Assembly: GCF_023822005.2 (NCBI RefSeq)
Contig: NZ_CP098806.1
Span: forward strand, 2,356,001 to 2,420,000
Direction of reading: 5' to 3'
Source: Dyadobacter fanqingshengii
GTDB taxonomy: Bacteria; Bacteroidota; Bacteroidia; Cytophagales; Spirosomataceae
Length of the DNA: 64,000 nt
The position numbers were made by a program, and so were the translations under genes. How positions within the stretch are numbered: the first letter of the stretch is position 1; every line of letters starts with the position of its first letter. The notes beneath the pieces are model-generated. The model searched no databases, had not been told where the DNA came from, and saw nothing but the letters and a program-made list of their open reading frames with translations. This document shows positions 1-8,698 of this stretch, one piece after another.

Positions 1-35
1 GTGTCAAATTACTTGTCACACTCAACTCAAATGTT

Positions 36-1616
36 ATGAAAATCTCTAAAATGTTGCGAACGGTCTCCGGAAGTTCGCTGCTTCTTGCTGGTTTGGTCTT
101 TGTAAATCAGGCATGTACGGAACAAACACAGCTAGACAGTCAGCCGGTGCCGCTGGTGAGTCAGCCAAATCAAATTTTTTATGCATTAACAAGCGACAAC
201 AAGATTTATGAATTAAATGTACAAAACCCGGGTACACCTATCCGTACGCTCACGATCTCCGCAGGTTTAGAGCCGGATGAAAAATTATTAGGCATTGATT
301 TCCGCCCCGCAACAGGCCAACTTTACGCAGTTGGTAACAAAAATCACATTTATACTGTAAACCTTCGTGCGGATATCAATCCGGGAAGAGTTACGGTCGT
401 TAGCCCGGTTCCGTTTAATCCGGGTATATCAGGACCGGAAGTGGTTGGATTCGATTTCAATCCGACTGTTGACCGCATCAGGCTGGTTACCAACACAGCC
501 CAGAATCTACGCCTGCATCCTGAAACCAATGCATTGGTTGCGCTGGACGGCTATCTGAAAGGCTACAATGATGTAAAAGTTGCGGCCGCGGCCTATACAA
601 ACAATGTGGCTGGCGCAACAACCACGCAACTTTACGACATTGATCCGGACGTCGACAAACTTTTCCTGCAAATGCCTCCAAATGATGGTGTTTTGAAAGA
701 AGTGGGTCCGCTGGGCATGGATATTCAGGATATTGGCGGATTTGACATTGCATCGGGGACCAACTTCGCGATCGCATCGGTAAAGGTTAACAACATCTGG
801 GAGCTTGCTGAGGTGAACCTGACAACCGGTTCTTTACTGAAAATCGGAAATCTTCCCGCTGGAAAAATTATTGGTATCGCAATGCCCACGGCTCCGGTTG
901 CTTATGCAGTGGACGCTTCCAATAAACTTTTGATCTTCAACCCAATGAGTGCGGGAACACGCATTGAGAAACCAATTACAGGCCTGCCGCAAGGCGTTAA
1001 CATTGAAGGAATTGACTTCCGCCCCACCGACGGTAAATTGCACGCTTTGGGATCTGACGGAAAACTGTACAGTTTAGACCTTGCAACGGCCGCATCCAAA
1101 GCGCTTGCACCATTACATTACCTGGACGACCCTAATTTTAAAGTAATGGGCACGAGCTTCGGATTCGATTTCAACCCGGTGGCGGACAGACTGCGCATTG
1201 TGAGTAACACTGGCCAGAACCTGAGAATCAATGTATCAAGCGGCATTACGCTTGTTGACGGTGCATTGAAGCTGGTCGCAGGCCCCGGAACCCCTTTTGT
1301 GAATGCAGCTGCCTATACGAACAGCTTTGCGGGCACAACCAGCACTGTATTGTATGACATTGATAGCGAATCCAATTCATTATTCAAGCAAAACCCGCCA
1401 AACGATGGAGGACTTGAAAGAATAGGCGCATTAGGTGTGGACGTTGATGCAGCCAACGGCTTTGATATCGGCGGCACTACGGGCATGGCTTACGCCCTGC
1501 TCACCGTAGGCGGAAATACCGGATTATATTCGATCAATCTGACAAACGGAAGTGCAACCAAAGTTTCTGATTTTGCAGGATCGGTAAAAGGATTTGCATT
1601 AGGATTTGGTCTTTAA
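36..1616 (+). CDS. DUF4394 domain lipoprotein with internal duplication
   Basis: The 526-residue protein starts with a lipoprotein-type signal; the lipobox cysteine is near residue 27 (VNQAC), so it is probably membrane anchored outside the cytoplasm. The rest is two copies of one unit of about 238 residues. GIDFRP occurs near residues 86 and 325 and GFDFNP near 138 and 376. A segment of the form AAYTN...LYDID...PPNDG...GFDI also occurs in each half. This matches DUF4394, a predicted beta-propeller-like family of unknown function. Only 35 bases lie upstream, so its promoter cannot be judged. A strong terminator follows, which separates it from the ferritin-like genes. No enzymatic motif is visible. 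Confidence 0.88.
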   Translation: MKISKMLRTVSGSSLLLAGLVFVNQACTEQTQLDSQPVPLVSQPNQIFYALTSDNKIYELNVQNPGTPIRTLTISAGLEPDEKLLGIDFRPATGQLYAVGNKNHIYTVNLRADINPGRVTVVSPVPFNPGISGPEVVGFDFNPTVDRIRLVTNTAQNLRLHPETNALVALDGYLKGYNDVKVAAAAYTNNVAGATTTQLYDIDPDVDKLFLQMPPNDGVLKEVGPLGMDIQDIGGFDIASGTNFAIASVKVNNIWELAEVNLTTGSLLKIGNLPAGKIIGIAMPTAPVAYAVDASNKLLIFNPMSAGTRIEKPITGLPQGVNIEGIDFRPTDGKLHALGSDGKLYSLDLATAASKALAPLHYLDDPNFKVMGTSFGFDFNPVADRLRIVSNTGQNLRINVSSGITLVDGALKLVAGPGTPFVNAAAYTNSFAGTTSTVLYDIDSESNSLFKQNPPNDGGLERIGALGVDVDAANGFDIGGTTGMAYALLTVGGNTGLYSINLTNGSATKVSDFAGSVKGFALGFGL

Positions 1617-1627
1617 TCAGCTCTGAG

Positions 1628-1664
1628 AAAAGTGGCGCTGTTCATTATAGCGCCACTTTTTTTT
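1628..1664 (+). terminator. Rho-independent terminator after the DUF4394 gene
   Basis: A 12-bp perfect stem (AAAAGTGGCGCT paired with AGCGCCACTTTT, 9-nt loop) runs into a T-rich tract, 11 bases after the stop codon. The rest of the gap, 1665-1889, is AT-rich and holds no gene that I can support. Confidence 0.92.
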
Positions 1665-1889
1665 ATTATTTATCAGGATTTTAAAAATACTTCCAACCAA
1701 ATAATACAACGATTTTGCCATATATCATTCGTTTGAATTGGATAAATGCAAAATTAAAAAATAGTATTCCTAAAAGTTGCAAGATATTTTTTAATCGACT
1801 AATCCAGAAAGAATTAATCACCGTAAGTCTGCCAGGACCAGGTGGGAAATTAAAAATGGTTCACAATAAACTTCAAACATTTTCTTGAT

Positions 1890-2588
1890 ATGAAAAAAAC
1901 ATTAACTCAACCTTCTGAACGTTCGGACAGCGAAATGCTTGTCAGAGTGGACAGACGTTATTTCCTAAGATCTGCCGGTGTTGCAGCTGCGACGGGAGCG
2001 TTTATTCTTGGTGCCTGCACAGAGCAGGATTTGGTTTCAGATGACACAGTTGACCTTGGAGAAGGCGATTTCGGAATTCTGAACTACGCTTATGCTTTGG
2101 AACAACTCGAAGCAGCGTTCTACATTCAAGTAATGACGACTCCTTATCTGAACATGACAGATATGGAAAAGTGGATCCTTACCGATATTCGTGATCACGA
2201 AATCGTCCACAGAGAATTTTTCAAAACGGCATTGGGAAGCAAAGCGATCAAAGGACTTACTCCTAATTTTTCATCCATCGACTTCGCTGATCGCAAGAGT
2301 GTTCTTGGCGCCGCAAAATTGTTTGAAGATACAGGTGTTGCAGCTTACAACGGCGCAGGTAAACTGATCAAAGACGTTAATTATTTGTTAGTAGCCGGTA
2401 AAATTGTTTCGGTTGAAGCAAGACACGCTTCTGCGATTGCCGACTTGATTAATCCGAATGCACTAGAATTTGCAGGTGGCCAGATTAACAATATGGGATT
2501 GGAAAATGCATTTTCTCCTTCCGTGATTTTGAGCGGCGTACAGCCATTTGTGATGGATAAAATTAGTGGAAAAAACCTGCCACGCTAA
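1890..2588 (+). CDS. Tat-exported ferritin-like domain lipoprotein
   Basis: The 232-residue protein has a twin-arginine-type leader (RRYFLRSAG at about 22-30) ending in a lipobox-like GAC near 41-43, which suggests a folded protein exported by Tat and lipidated. The body matches the Ferritin_2 (PF13668) pattern: ALEQLEAAFY, then DHEIVHREFF, FEDTGVAAY and VEARHAS supply the Glu/His ligands expected of a four-helix di-iron or di-manganese site. Ferroxidase or oxidative-stress roles are plausible, but the substrate is unknown. It lies 19 bp before a second gene of the same family, and the pair is almost certainly co-transcribed. Confidence 0.9.
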   Translation: MKKTLTQPSERSDSEMLVRVDRRYFLRSAGVAAATGAFILGACTEQDLVSDDTVDLGEGDFGILNYAYALEQLEAAFYIQVMTTPYLNMTDMEKWILTDIRDHEIVHREFFKTALGSKAIKGLTPNFSSIDFADRKSVLGAAKLFEDTGVAAYNGAGKLIKDVNYLLVAGKIVSVEARHASAIADLINPNALEFAGGQINNMGLENAFSPSVILSGVQPFVMDKISGKNLPR

Positions 2589-2607
2589 CTCTTAAAAAAC
2601 TACTGAC

Positions 2608-3426
2608 ATGAATATTTTTAGAATATTAGATAGCATTCAACAAGTTGACGGTGACGCTGCGGGCCGCATAGCGCATACAACCCGTCGCATGTTTATGAAC
2701 CGCATTGGAAGCACTTTGGCCACAGCCGCTGTTCCCACTGCATTTGCTGCCGTTGTTAATAAAGCTTACGGCGCTACACCTTCAGTAACCGACATTCTTA
2801 ACTTCGCATTAACACTCGAATATTTAGAAGAAACATTTTACTTTCAGGCTAACAGAATGACCAATTTTATTCCTGCGGAATATACTTTGGTATTCTCACA
2901 AATCGAAAGACACGAGACGCAACACGTAGAATTTCTGAAAGCTGCGCTGGGCAGTGCTGCTGTTGATCGTCCTCAGTTTGACTTCACTTATGGTGGCGCT
3001 TTCCCTGATGCATGGACTAATTTCATGACATTCATCACAATTTCAGCTGCATTGGAAGACACTGGTGTTCGTGCATACAAAGGACAAGCTGGTAACCTGA
3101 TTGGTTCTCCTCAGATTTTGGAATATGCATTGCAGGTTCACTCTGTTGAGGCGCGTCACGCTTCATTGGTTAGAAGAATTATCGGTCACCTGAAAAAGGA
3201 TCCGATGATGAAAGGTTGGATCACGCAAGATAAAGGCTTCCCGGAAGCAGTTTATAAGGGCATGACTCCTGAATCTAACACAGTTCACGCCGGACTTGAT
3301 GCTGCAACACTTTCAGGAATTGGCTCTATTTCAAGAGACAATGTAACAGAAGCATTTGACGAACCTTTGACTATGGAAGAGGTTTTGGCAATAGCAGGAC
3401 CATTTATCAAGAAAATGGGAATGTAA
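2608..3426 (+). CDS. Exported ferritin-like domain protein (second of a pair)
   Basis: The 272-residue protein has a Tat-like leader starting with TRRMFMNRIGS and a hydrophobic stretch ending near AFAAVVNKAYGA, consistent with signal peptidase I cleavage rather than lipidation. The ferritin-like metal motifs repeat those of the preceding gene: LTLEYLEETFYF, ERHETQHVEFL, LEDTGVRAY and VEARHASLVRR. It is about 40 residues longer than its neighbour, mainly at the C-terminus. An exported pair may act as a hetero-oligomer, but that is inference. A terminator follows directly. Confidence 0.9.
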   Translation: MNIFRILDSIQQVDGDAAGRIAHTTRRMFMNRIGSTLATAAVPTAFAAVVNKAYGATPSVTDILNFALTLEYLEETFYFQANRMTNFIPAEYTLVFSQIERHETQHVEFLKAALGSAAVDRPQFDFTYGGAFPDAWTNFMTFITISAALEDTGVRAYKGQAGNLIGSPQILEYALQVHSVEARHASLVRRIIGHLKKDPMMKGWITQDKGFPEAVYKGMTPESNTVHAGLDAATLSGIGSISRDNVTEAFDEPLTMEEVLAIAGPFIKKMGM

Positions 3427-3467
3427 TAAGAAACAATTAATTATTGTGGAGGGTAAGGTAATACATA

Positions 3468-3502
3468 AGAAAGGATGGCAAATGCCATCCTTTCTTTTTT
3501 TC
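3468..3502 (+). terminator. Terminator of the ferritin-like gene pair
   Basis: A 13-bp perfect stem (AGAAAGGATGGCA with TGCCATCCTTTCT) around a minimal loop is followed by a run of Ts. It lies between the convergent ferritin-like and hemA genes; the T-run favours termination of plus-strand transcripts. Confidence 0.9.
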
Positions 3503-3520
3503 TCTTTATAAAGATCTTGA

Positions 3521-4780
3521 TTAATGTTTCTCCGATTGTTTTTCAAGATTGAACAGATCGTTCAATACGTCTATAAGCGTTTCTGCCTCCCCTCTTTTGC
3601 AGGCTGCTTTCAATTGCAGCACGGGAAGTTTAAGAATTTTCTGCATCATGCTTGTAGTGATGCGCTCTACTTTTTCAAGCTCCGAATCTGAAAGGTTTTT
3701 GGTGAAACGTGTCAGCTCTTCTTTTCTGATCTGTTCCAACGCGCCCTTTAATTTTTGAATGGTCGGAGAAACAATCATTTCTTTTGACCAGTCATTGAAT
3801 TCAAGAACTGCTTCGTCGATAATCTCGCGCACATGCGGCACGGCATCCAGACGGCGGTGCAATGCCTCATCCGCTTTGGAACGGATCGAATCAATTGTAT
3901 AAAGCATTACGCCCGGGATTTCTTCCACTTCCGGAGAAACGCTGCGGGGCACTGAAAGGTCAATGAAATATTTGAATGACATCCCACGCAGGCGAACCAT
4001 CATTTCTTTGGAAAAGAAAGGCTCGTCACGAACAATGGAGGAAACGATAATGTCAGCTCTTGAAATCTCCGCCTCAATGTCAGAAAAGTCAGCAACGCGG
4101 AAACCAAGTTCGTCTGCCAGCTTATCCGATTTATCCCTTGAACGGTTAACGATCGTAACCTCGGTAGTTGCTTTTTGAGCCAGATTCCGGCAAACGTCCG
4201 CACCAATTTCTCCCAATCCTACGATCAGCACTTTTGGATTTGGCATTAAGCCTTCCAGCAATTCTACGGCAGCGTAGGAAATGGAAGCAGCTCCGTCACG
4301 GAAAAATGTCTCCTGCGCTACGCGCTTATTGGCAAAGAAAATCGTATGTAAAAGTCTGTGTAAGAACGGCCCGGCCATGTTAAGATCAGCCGACCATTGA
4401 TATGCGTGTTTGATTTGGTTTGGAATCTGCATATCCCCCACAACCTGCGATTGCAAGCCTGTTGCCACCTGAAACAAATGCTGAACAGCATTTTCCCCTT
4501 TTGAAAAACGCTCGAAATATGCTTTGAAAGATTCCAGATCGGATACGCCTTTCTGGATTAACAGCATTTTGATAATCTCCTCATTCAGATCGGTTGAGGC
4601 TGAATAGTATATTTCAGTACGGTTGCATGTGGACACAACAAGGACATCAGAAACATCGAAGAAATCTTTCAGCCTGAGCATCATGCTTTTCGCCTCCGCC
4701 TCATTCAATGCAAGCTGTTCCCTGATTGCCAGAGTCGCATTCCGATGTGATAAACTTATTGATTTGAACTGATTATACAT
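3521..4780 (-). CDS. hemA: Glutamyl-tRNA reductase
   Basis: HemA reduces glutamyl-tRNA(Glu) to glutamate-1-semialdehyde with NADPH, the first step of C5 tetrapyrrole (haem) synthesis in the cytoplasm. The 419-residue length is normal. The N-terminal catalytic domain has TCNRTEIY with the nucleophilic Cys near residue 52, then GDMQIPNQIKHAY. The nucleotide-binding domain has VGLGEIGADV near 183, and a helical dimerisation domain follows. ATG at 4780 is preferred over the in-frame GTG one codon upstream. A -7-like box on the minus strand (4802-4809) lies about 20 bases before the start. No other haem gene is adjacent. Confidence 0.96.
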   Translation of the reverse strand: MYNQFKSISLSHRNATLAIREQLALNEAEAKSMMLRLKDFFDVSDVLVVSTCNRTEIYYSASTDLNEEIIKMLLIQKGVSDLESFKAYFERFSKGENAVQHLFQVATGLQSQVVGDMQIPNQIKHAYQWSADLNMAGPFLHRLLHTIFFANKRVAQETFFRDGAASISYAAVELLEGLMPNPKVLIVGLGEIGADVCRNLAQKATTEVTIVNRSRDKSDKLADELGFRVADFSDIEAEISRADIIVSSIVRDEPFFSKEMMVRLRGMSFKYFIDLSVPRSVSPEVEEIPGVMLYTIDSIRSKADEALHRRLDAVPHVREIIDEAVLEFNDWSKEMIVSPTIQKLKGALEQIRKEELTRFTKNLSDSELEKVERITTSMMQKILKLPVLQLKAACKRGEAETLIDVLNDLFNLEKQSEKH

Positions 4781-4801
4781 CACTGGTTCTTATTCGGTTC
4801 A

Positions 4802-4809
4802 CAAAAGTA
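4802..4809 (-). promoter_or_regulatory. Bacteroidota-type -7 box for hemA
   Basis: The minus strand reads TACTTTTG, a full match to TAnnTTTG, 22 bases before the hemA start codon. No good -33 TTTG element was found at the usual spacing, so this is a sequence-only prediction. Confidence 0.5.
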
Positions 4810-4985
4810 CGGCACAAAACTTCAATAGAAAAGTATGTAAAGCACCGGAAGTTTATTTAGAAATTTTATAAATAATAATCTCGCAGCAGACTCGAATTCT
4901 TTCATTTTAGCCCACTAAGCACGAATATTTTACGTTATTTACAGGATATAACATTAACACCGGGAAATGCGTGCCCGGCCACTGA

Positions 4986-6263
4986 ATGATTAGCGAAACT
5001 CAAAAGCAAAAGCCCCGTTTCCGTCTGCATCCCGTTGCCATTCTGAACAGTCAGCGCTTGCGCCGTTCGTTGCTGGACACGTATGATAAGAAAAGCTTTT
5101 ACAAATACATTATCGGCATCATCCTGCTTCTATTAAGCATTGGTTCACTGTTTTATACCGATAAATTGGTGGAAGAGCTGGAACAACGTGAAGAGCGGGA
5201 AGTTCAGCTCTATGCGGAAGGAATGCGATATGTTTTCAACAGTCCGTTTGACGAAAATTTCAATGTGGTGTTTCAGGTGATCCAGGATGCGGTAAATTTT
5301 TATCAGATCCCTGTGATTTATGTAAATGAAAACAATATCCCAAACCCCAATAAGAACATTCAATTTCCTGCCAACGCCGGTCCCGCCGAACGCGAGCGGA
5401 TCATTCAGGACAAGCTGGCCGACATGAAGCTCGAACATTCGCCTATTCCGGTTGATTTGGGAAGAGGGCGCACAGGCAACATTTATTATAGCAACTCATT
5501 CTTGCTCACGCAATTACGCTATTATCCGTTTTTGCAGCTTTCCGTGATGCTTCTGATAGGATATCTCGCATATCTGGCATTCAGTTCGGCGCGTAAGGCG
5601 GAACAGAACCGGGTTTGGGTTGGTCTGGCCAAGGAAACGGCCCACCAGCTTGGAACACCGCTTTCGTCGTTAATGGCCTGGGTTGAGTATTTCAGGAGTG
5701 ACCCCACCATTGACCCTTCTATTGCCGAGGAAATTGAAAAGGACGTAATCCGGCTTGAAATGATCACCACACGCTTTTCCAACATTGGCTCTGTTCCCAC
5801 ATTAAAGGATGAACCGGTGACCGAGATTGTGACGAATTTTATTAGTTATCTCGAAAAGCGTGTTTCGTCCAAAGTCAAATTTTCTGTCTTTAATGAGCTT
5901 GCCGACGAGCAAACGGCATTAATTAATAAAAACCTGTTTGAATGGGTGATTGAAAACGTTTGTAAAAACGCGGTGGATGCGATGGGTGGAATTGGCGAAA
6001 TTAACGTAACGCTTCAGGCGCCGCCCAATACGAAGGAAATCTGGATTGACATTGCCGATACGGGAAAAGGAATGAGCAAGGCCAATATGAATAAAATCTT
6101 CAATCCGGGATTCAGCACCAAAAAACGCGGCTGGGGATTGGGATTAACATTGGCAAAAAGAATTATTGAAAACTATCACTCCGGAAAGCTTTTTGTAAAA
6201 AGCTCGGAAATTGGCAAAGGAACAACTTTCAGGATCTCGCTGAATGCGAACATTATTGAATAA
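4986..6263 (+). CDS. Membrane sensor histidine kinase
   Basis: The 425-residue protein has a transmembrane helix near 40-57 and another near 181-200, which enclose an extracytoplasmic sensor region of about 120 residues. The phosphoacceptor region reads KETAHQLGTPLSSL with His near 220, a variant of the usual HE-L-RTPL box. The ATPase domain has the N-box ENVCKNAVDAMG, DTGKGMS and the G2 box GWGLGLTLAKR. It should autophosphorylate on its His and pass phosphate to a response regulator. No receiver gene is adjacent, so the partner is unknown. The -QLGTPLSSL- variant is common in Bacteroidota kinases. Confidence 0.93.
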   Translation: MISETQKQKPRFRLHPVAILNSQRLRRSLLDTYDKKSFYKYIIGIILLLLSIGSLFYTDKLVEELEQREEREVQLYAEGMRYVFNSPFDENFNVVFQVIQDAVNFYQIPVIYVNENNIPNPNKNIQFPANAGPAERERIIQDKLADMKLEHSPIPVDLGRGRTGNIYYSNSFLLTQLRYYPFLQLSVMLLIGYLAYLAFSSARKAEQNRVWVGLAKETAHQLGTPLSSLMAWVEYFRSDPTIDPSIAEEIEKDVIRLEMITTRFSNIGSVPTLKDEPVTEIVTNFISYLEKRVSSKVKFSVFNELADEQTALINKNLFEWVIENVCKNAVDAMGGIGEINVTLQAPPNTKEIWIDIADTGKGMSKANMNKIFNPGFSTKKRGWGLGLTLAKRIIENYHSGKLFVKSSEIGKGTTFRISLNANIIE

Positions 6264-6270
6264 ATAGTCT

Positions 6271-6798
6271 CTATCGGTAACCGGGAACGGTAACAATATC
6301 CGTCTCGACCTGGTTGCTGTAATGCAAGGCCCTGTCACGGATCCTGACCTTGAATTTCTGTTCAATGTTAACCGAGTTGTTTCCGTAAGGTTTTTTCAAT
6401 TCGTAATCGAGTTTTCCTTTTATCGGTCCCGCCTTGCCATCGGGTTTCAGGACAGGCATCCACATGGTAGAGTCACTGGACAGGATACGCTCGTCCCAGG
6501 AGCCATCGACATTTTTCGTAAGCGTTACCAGTTCATAATTTCCCCGCTTGCCATATATTGAATTGAAGGTTTCGTCAGAACGTTCATCAGCCGTTGCGCC
6601 GAGATCCCCATCTTTATCTTCAAAAGTCACAGTAATCACAACATTCTCCTGCAACTTTTTCCCAGTTAGCGGATCTGATTCAGGAGATTGAACAATGGAA
6701 GCATACTCGATTCGGGGAACAGAATCGAAATCAGGCTTTGGTAAGCATCCTGACAAAGAAGCGCAAAATGCGATTAGTAAGGCACTGCCACTTTTCAT
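6271..6798 (-). CDS. Small lipoprotein of unknown function (paralogue A)
   Basis: This is a 175-residue predicted lipoprotein with lipobox LSGC near residue 17; ATG 6798 is preferred over the TTG two codons upstream. It contains an acidic DKDGDLGATADERSD segment, then WMPVLKPDGKAGPIKGK, and ends FKVRIRDRALHYSNQ...VPGYR. The next gene encodes a protein with the same landmarks in the same order, so the two are tandem duplicates. I do not recognise an enzymatic family. Conserved Asp/Gly residues could bind calcium, but this is speculation. The gene ends 8 bp from the convergent kinase gene. Confidence 0.82.
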   Translation of the reverse strand: MKSGSALLIAFCASLSGCLPKPDFDSVPRIEYASIVQSPESDPLTGKKLQENVVITVTFEDKDGDLGATADERSDETFNSIYGKRGNYELVTLTKNVDGSWDERILSSDSTMWMPVLKPDGKAGPIKGKLDYELKKPYGNNSVNIEQKFKVRIRDRALHYSNQVETDIVTVPGYR

Positions 6799-6827
6799 AG
6801 TCAATCGATTGAAGGGTCTGAAAAACT

Positions 6828-7352
6828 TTATAGATAACCTGGAACCTGAACGCTGTCTGTCTGAATCTGGTCACTTACATGTAACGCCCTGTCACGGATA
6901 CGCACTTTGAATCTTACATAAACAGGGACGGTGCTGTTACCATATAGAAAGCTGGTGTTAAGATCTATTTTCCCTTTGATTGGCCCTGGTTTGCCATCTG
7001 GTTTCAATATCGGCATCCATTTGTACTGGTCTTCCGCAAGAATCGACTCGGTCCAACGACCGTCCCTGCCTTTTCGGGCAGTTACGAGTTCATAATTCCC
7101 CCAATTTCCATAAGGCCTTACGAAAGAAGAATCCGAGCGCTCATCAGCCGAAGCACCAAGGTCACCGTCTCCATCTTCGAAATCAATAGTAATGATTACA
7201 TTTTCACGAATGTTCTTGCCGGAGGAATCTTGTTCAGGCTCTGAATAAATGCCGTTATAATATATTTTGGGTGTATCACTAAAGTCCGGGATATCCACGC
7301 AGCCAAATGTTCCTGCTGCCAAAATGATGAATAGGGAAACTTTCAATTGCAT
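6828..7352 (-). CDS. Small lipoprotein of unknown function (paralogue B)
   Basis: This 174-residue predicted lipoprotein has a short signal and lipobox TFGC near residue 18. It shares with its downstream neighbour EDGDGDLGASADERSD, GNYELVT, KWMPILKPDGKPGPIKGK, FKVRIRDRALH and the terminal VPGY. The 29-bp spacing and shared strand suggest a two-gene operon that arose by tandem duplication. The shared core is better conserved than the N-terminal thirds. Function is unknown; it is probably anchored in the periplasm or on the surface. Confidence 0.82.
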   Translation of the reverse strand: MQLKVSLFIILAAGTFGCVDIPDFSDTPKIYYNGIYSEPEQDSSGKNIRENVIITIDFEDGDGDLGASADERSDSSFVRPYGNWGNYELVTARKGRDGRWTESILAEDQYKWMPILKPDGKPGPIKGKIDLNTSFLYGNSTVPVYVRFKVRIRDRALHVSDQIQTDSVQVPGYL

Positions 7353-7354
7353 AT

Positions 7355-7362
7355 TAACTTTG
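7355..7362 (+). promoter_or_regulatory. -7 box for the LuxE-like gene
   Basis: TAACTTTG matches TAnnTTTG exactly and lies 28 bases before the TTG start at 7391, in the 38-bp divergent gap. Its position inside that short gap supports the non-ATG start. Confidence 0.55.
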
Positions 7363-7390
7363 TATTTATATTTCTACGAAAGTAACAGTA

Positions 7391-8461
7391 TTGGAACTTC
7401 AAAACAACAAATCACAAACCGAAAAAAGGCAGGCATTACGCGAGCGAATCCTGCATTTACAACCCACTGATTTTGAGCGGCTGGCAATGGATATTTTCCG
7501 TTATCAGGCACGCTATAATCCAGTTTACAACCAATATATCAGCTACCTGAACATTAACCCGGAGCTGGTAACCCGACTGACCCATATCCCGTTCCTACCC
7601 GTTCAGTTTTTCAAAAACCATATTATTAAAAGTGTCGGATCGCCGGGCGACGGATCACCTGTTGCATCTGCAATTTTTCAAAGCAGCGGAACAACCGGGC
7701 AACAAACAAGCCAGCACCATTTGTTCGATGAGACATTATATAAGACCGTCTCAGCGCGCATTTTTCAGGAAAATTTTGGTGATCTGAAACAGTTCCATAT
7801 TCTGGCGCTGCTTCCATCATATCTTGAACGAAACAACTCTTCGCTCGTGTATATGATGCAACATTTTATTGCTGAAAGTCAGTCAGAATTGTCAGGTTTT
7901 TATCTTAAAAATGTGGAAGAACTGCTCCAAACGCTCACTTTCTTGTCCAGCAACCCGGATGGCAGAAAGGTTCTCCTGCTTGGCGTCACATTTGCGCTGC
8001 TTGACCTTGCTGAAAGCGCATATGATTTGTCGTTTTTGAGTAAAATAAAAGAACTTACGGTAATGGATACGGGCGGGATGAAAGGGCGCAGACAGGAGCT
8101 TTTGAGGGAAGAGGTGCACGATGTACTTACCGGCAGGTTATTTGTCGATAAAATTCATTCGGAATATGGCATGACCGAAATGCTTTCACAAGGTTATTCA
8201 CACGGCTCAGGATTGCTCTTGCCGGGTTTTTCCATGCGGATCCTGCTCCGCGATATCAACGATCCATTTGCCATTTACGACCAAAACATTACCAAATCCA
8301 AAACCGGCGGCATCAATGTGATCGACCTCGCAAACCTCGACAGCTGCTCATTCATAGAAACCCAGGACCTGGGCAGATTTGGCGAAACGGAAGGTTCGTT
8401 TTACGTGATGGGGCGCTTTGATAATTCTGACATCCGCGGTTGCAATTTAATGGTAATATAA
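7391..8461 (+). CDS. LuxE-like acyl-protein synthetase / acyl-activating enzyme
   Basis: The 356-residue protein resembles the acyl-protein synthetase LuxE family (PF04443), which activates a carboxylic acid as an acyl-adenylate and passes it to a thiol. Visible motifs are PVQFFKNHIIKS, the AMP-binding loop SSGTTGQQTSQHH near residues 97-109, MDTGGMKGRRQEL and SEYGMTEML. No LuxC reductase, LuxD or luciferase gene is nearby, so bioluminescence is not implied; the acyl substrate and acceptor are unknown. The start is TTG, supported by a -7 box just upstream. The 237-bp gap after the gene shows no feature I can support. Confidence 0.82.
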   Translation: MELQNNKSQTEKRQALRERILHLQPTDFERLAMDIFRYQARYNPVYNQYISYLNINPELVTRLTHIPFLPVQFFKNHIIKSVGSPGDGSPVASAIFQSSGTTGQQTSQHHLFDETLYKTVSARIFQENFGDLKQFHILALLPSYLERNNSSLVYMMQHFIAESQSELSGFYLKNVEELLQTLTFLSSNPDGRKVLLLGVTFALLDLAESAYDLSFLSKIKELTVMDTGGMKGRRQELLREEVHDVLTGRLFVDKIHSEYGMTEMLSQGYSHGSGLLLPGFSMRILLRDINDPFAIYDQNITKSKTGGINVIDLANLDSCSFIETQDLGRFGETEGSFYVMGRFDNSDIRGCNLMVI

Positions 8462-8698
8462 GTCGTTCATTTCAGCGGCGAGGAATTCAGCCATGCTAAG
8501 AACGTACACATTAATGCTTTTTTAATAACAAGCAGCGTATTGATTGTGAGTTACATACCGGGCTTAAACATTATATAGAATTGTTCTAAGAACCTGTAAA
8601 CAGAGAATATTTCATAAATTAGCAGGCTTTTAGAAATTGCATTAATCAAATGTATTATTACACTTTGGATTGTTAACCTATCATATAAAGTATATCAA

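Noticed and set aside
7391..8461. Bioluminescence role for the LuxE-like gene
   Set aside because: No luciferase, LuxC or LuxD gene is present nearby; only the acyl-activating fold is supported.
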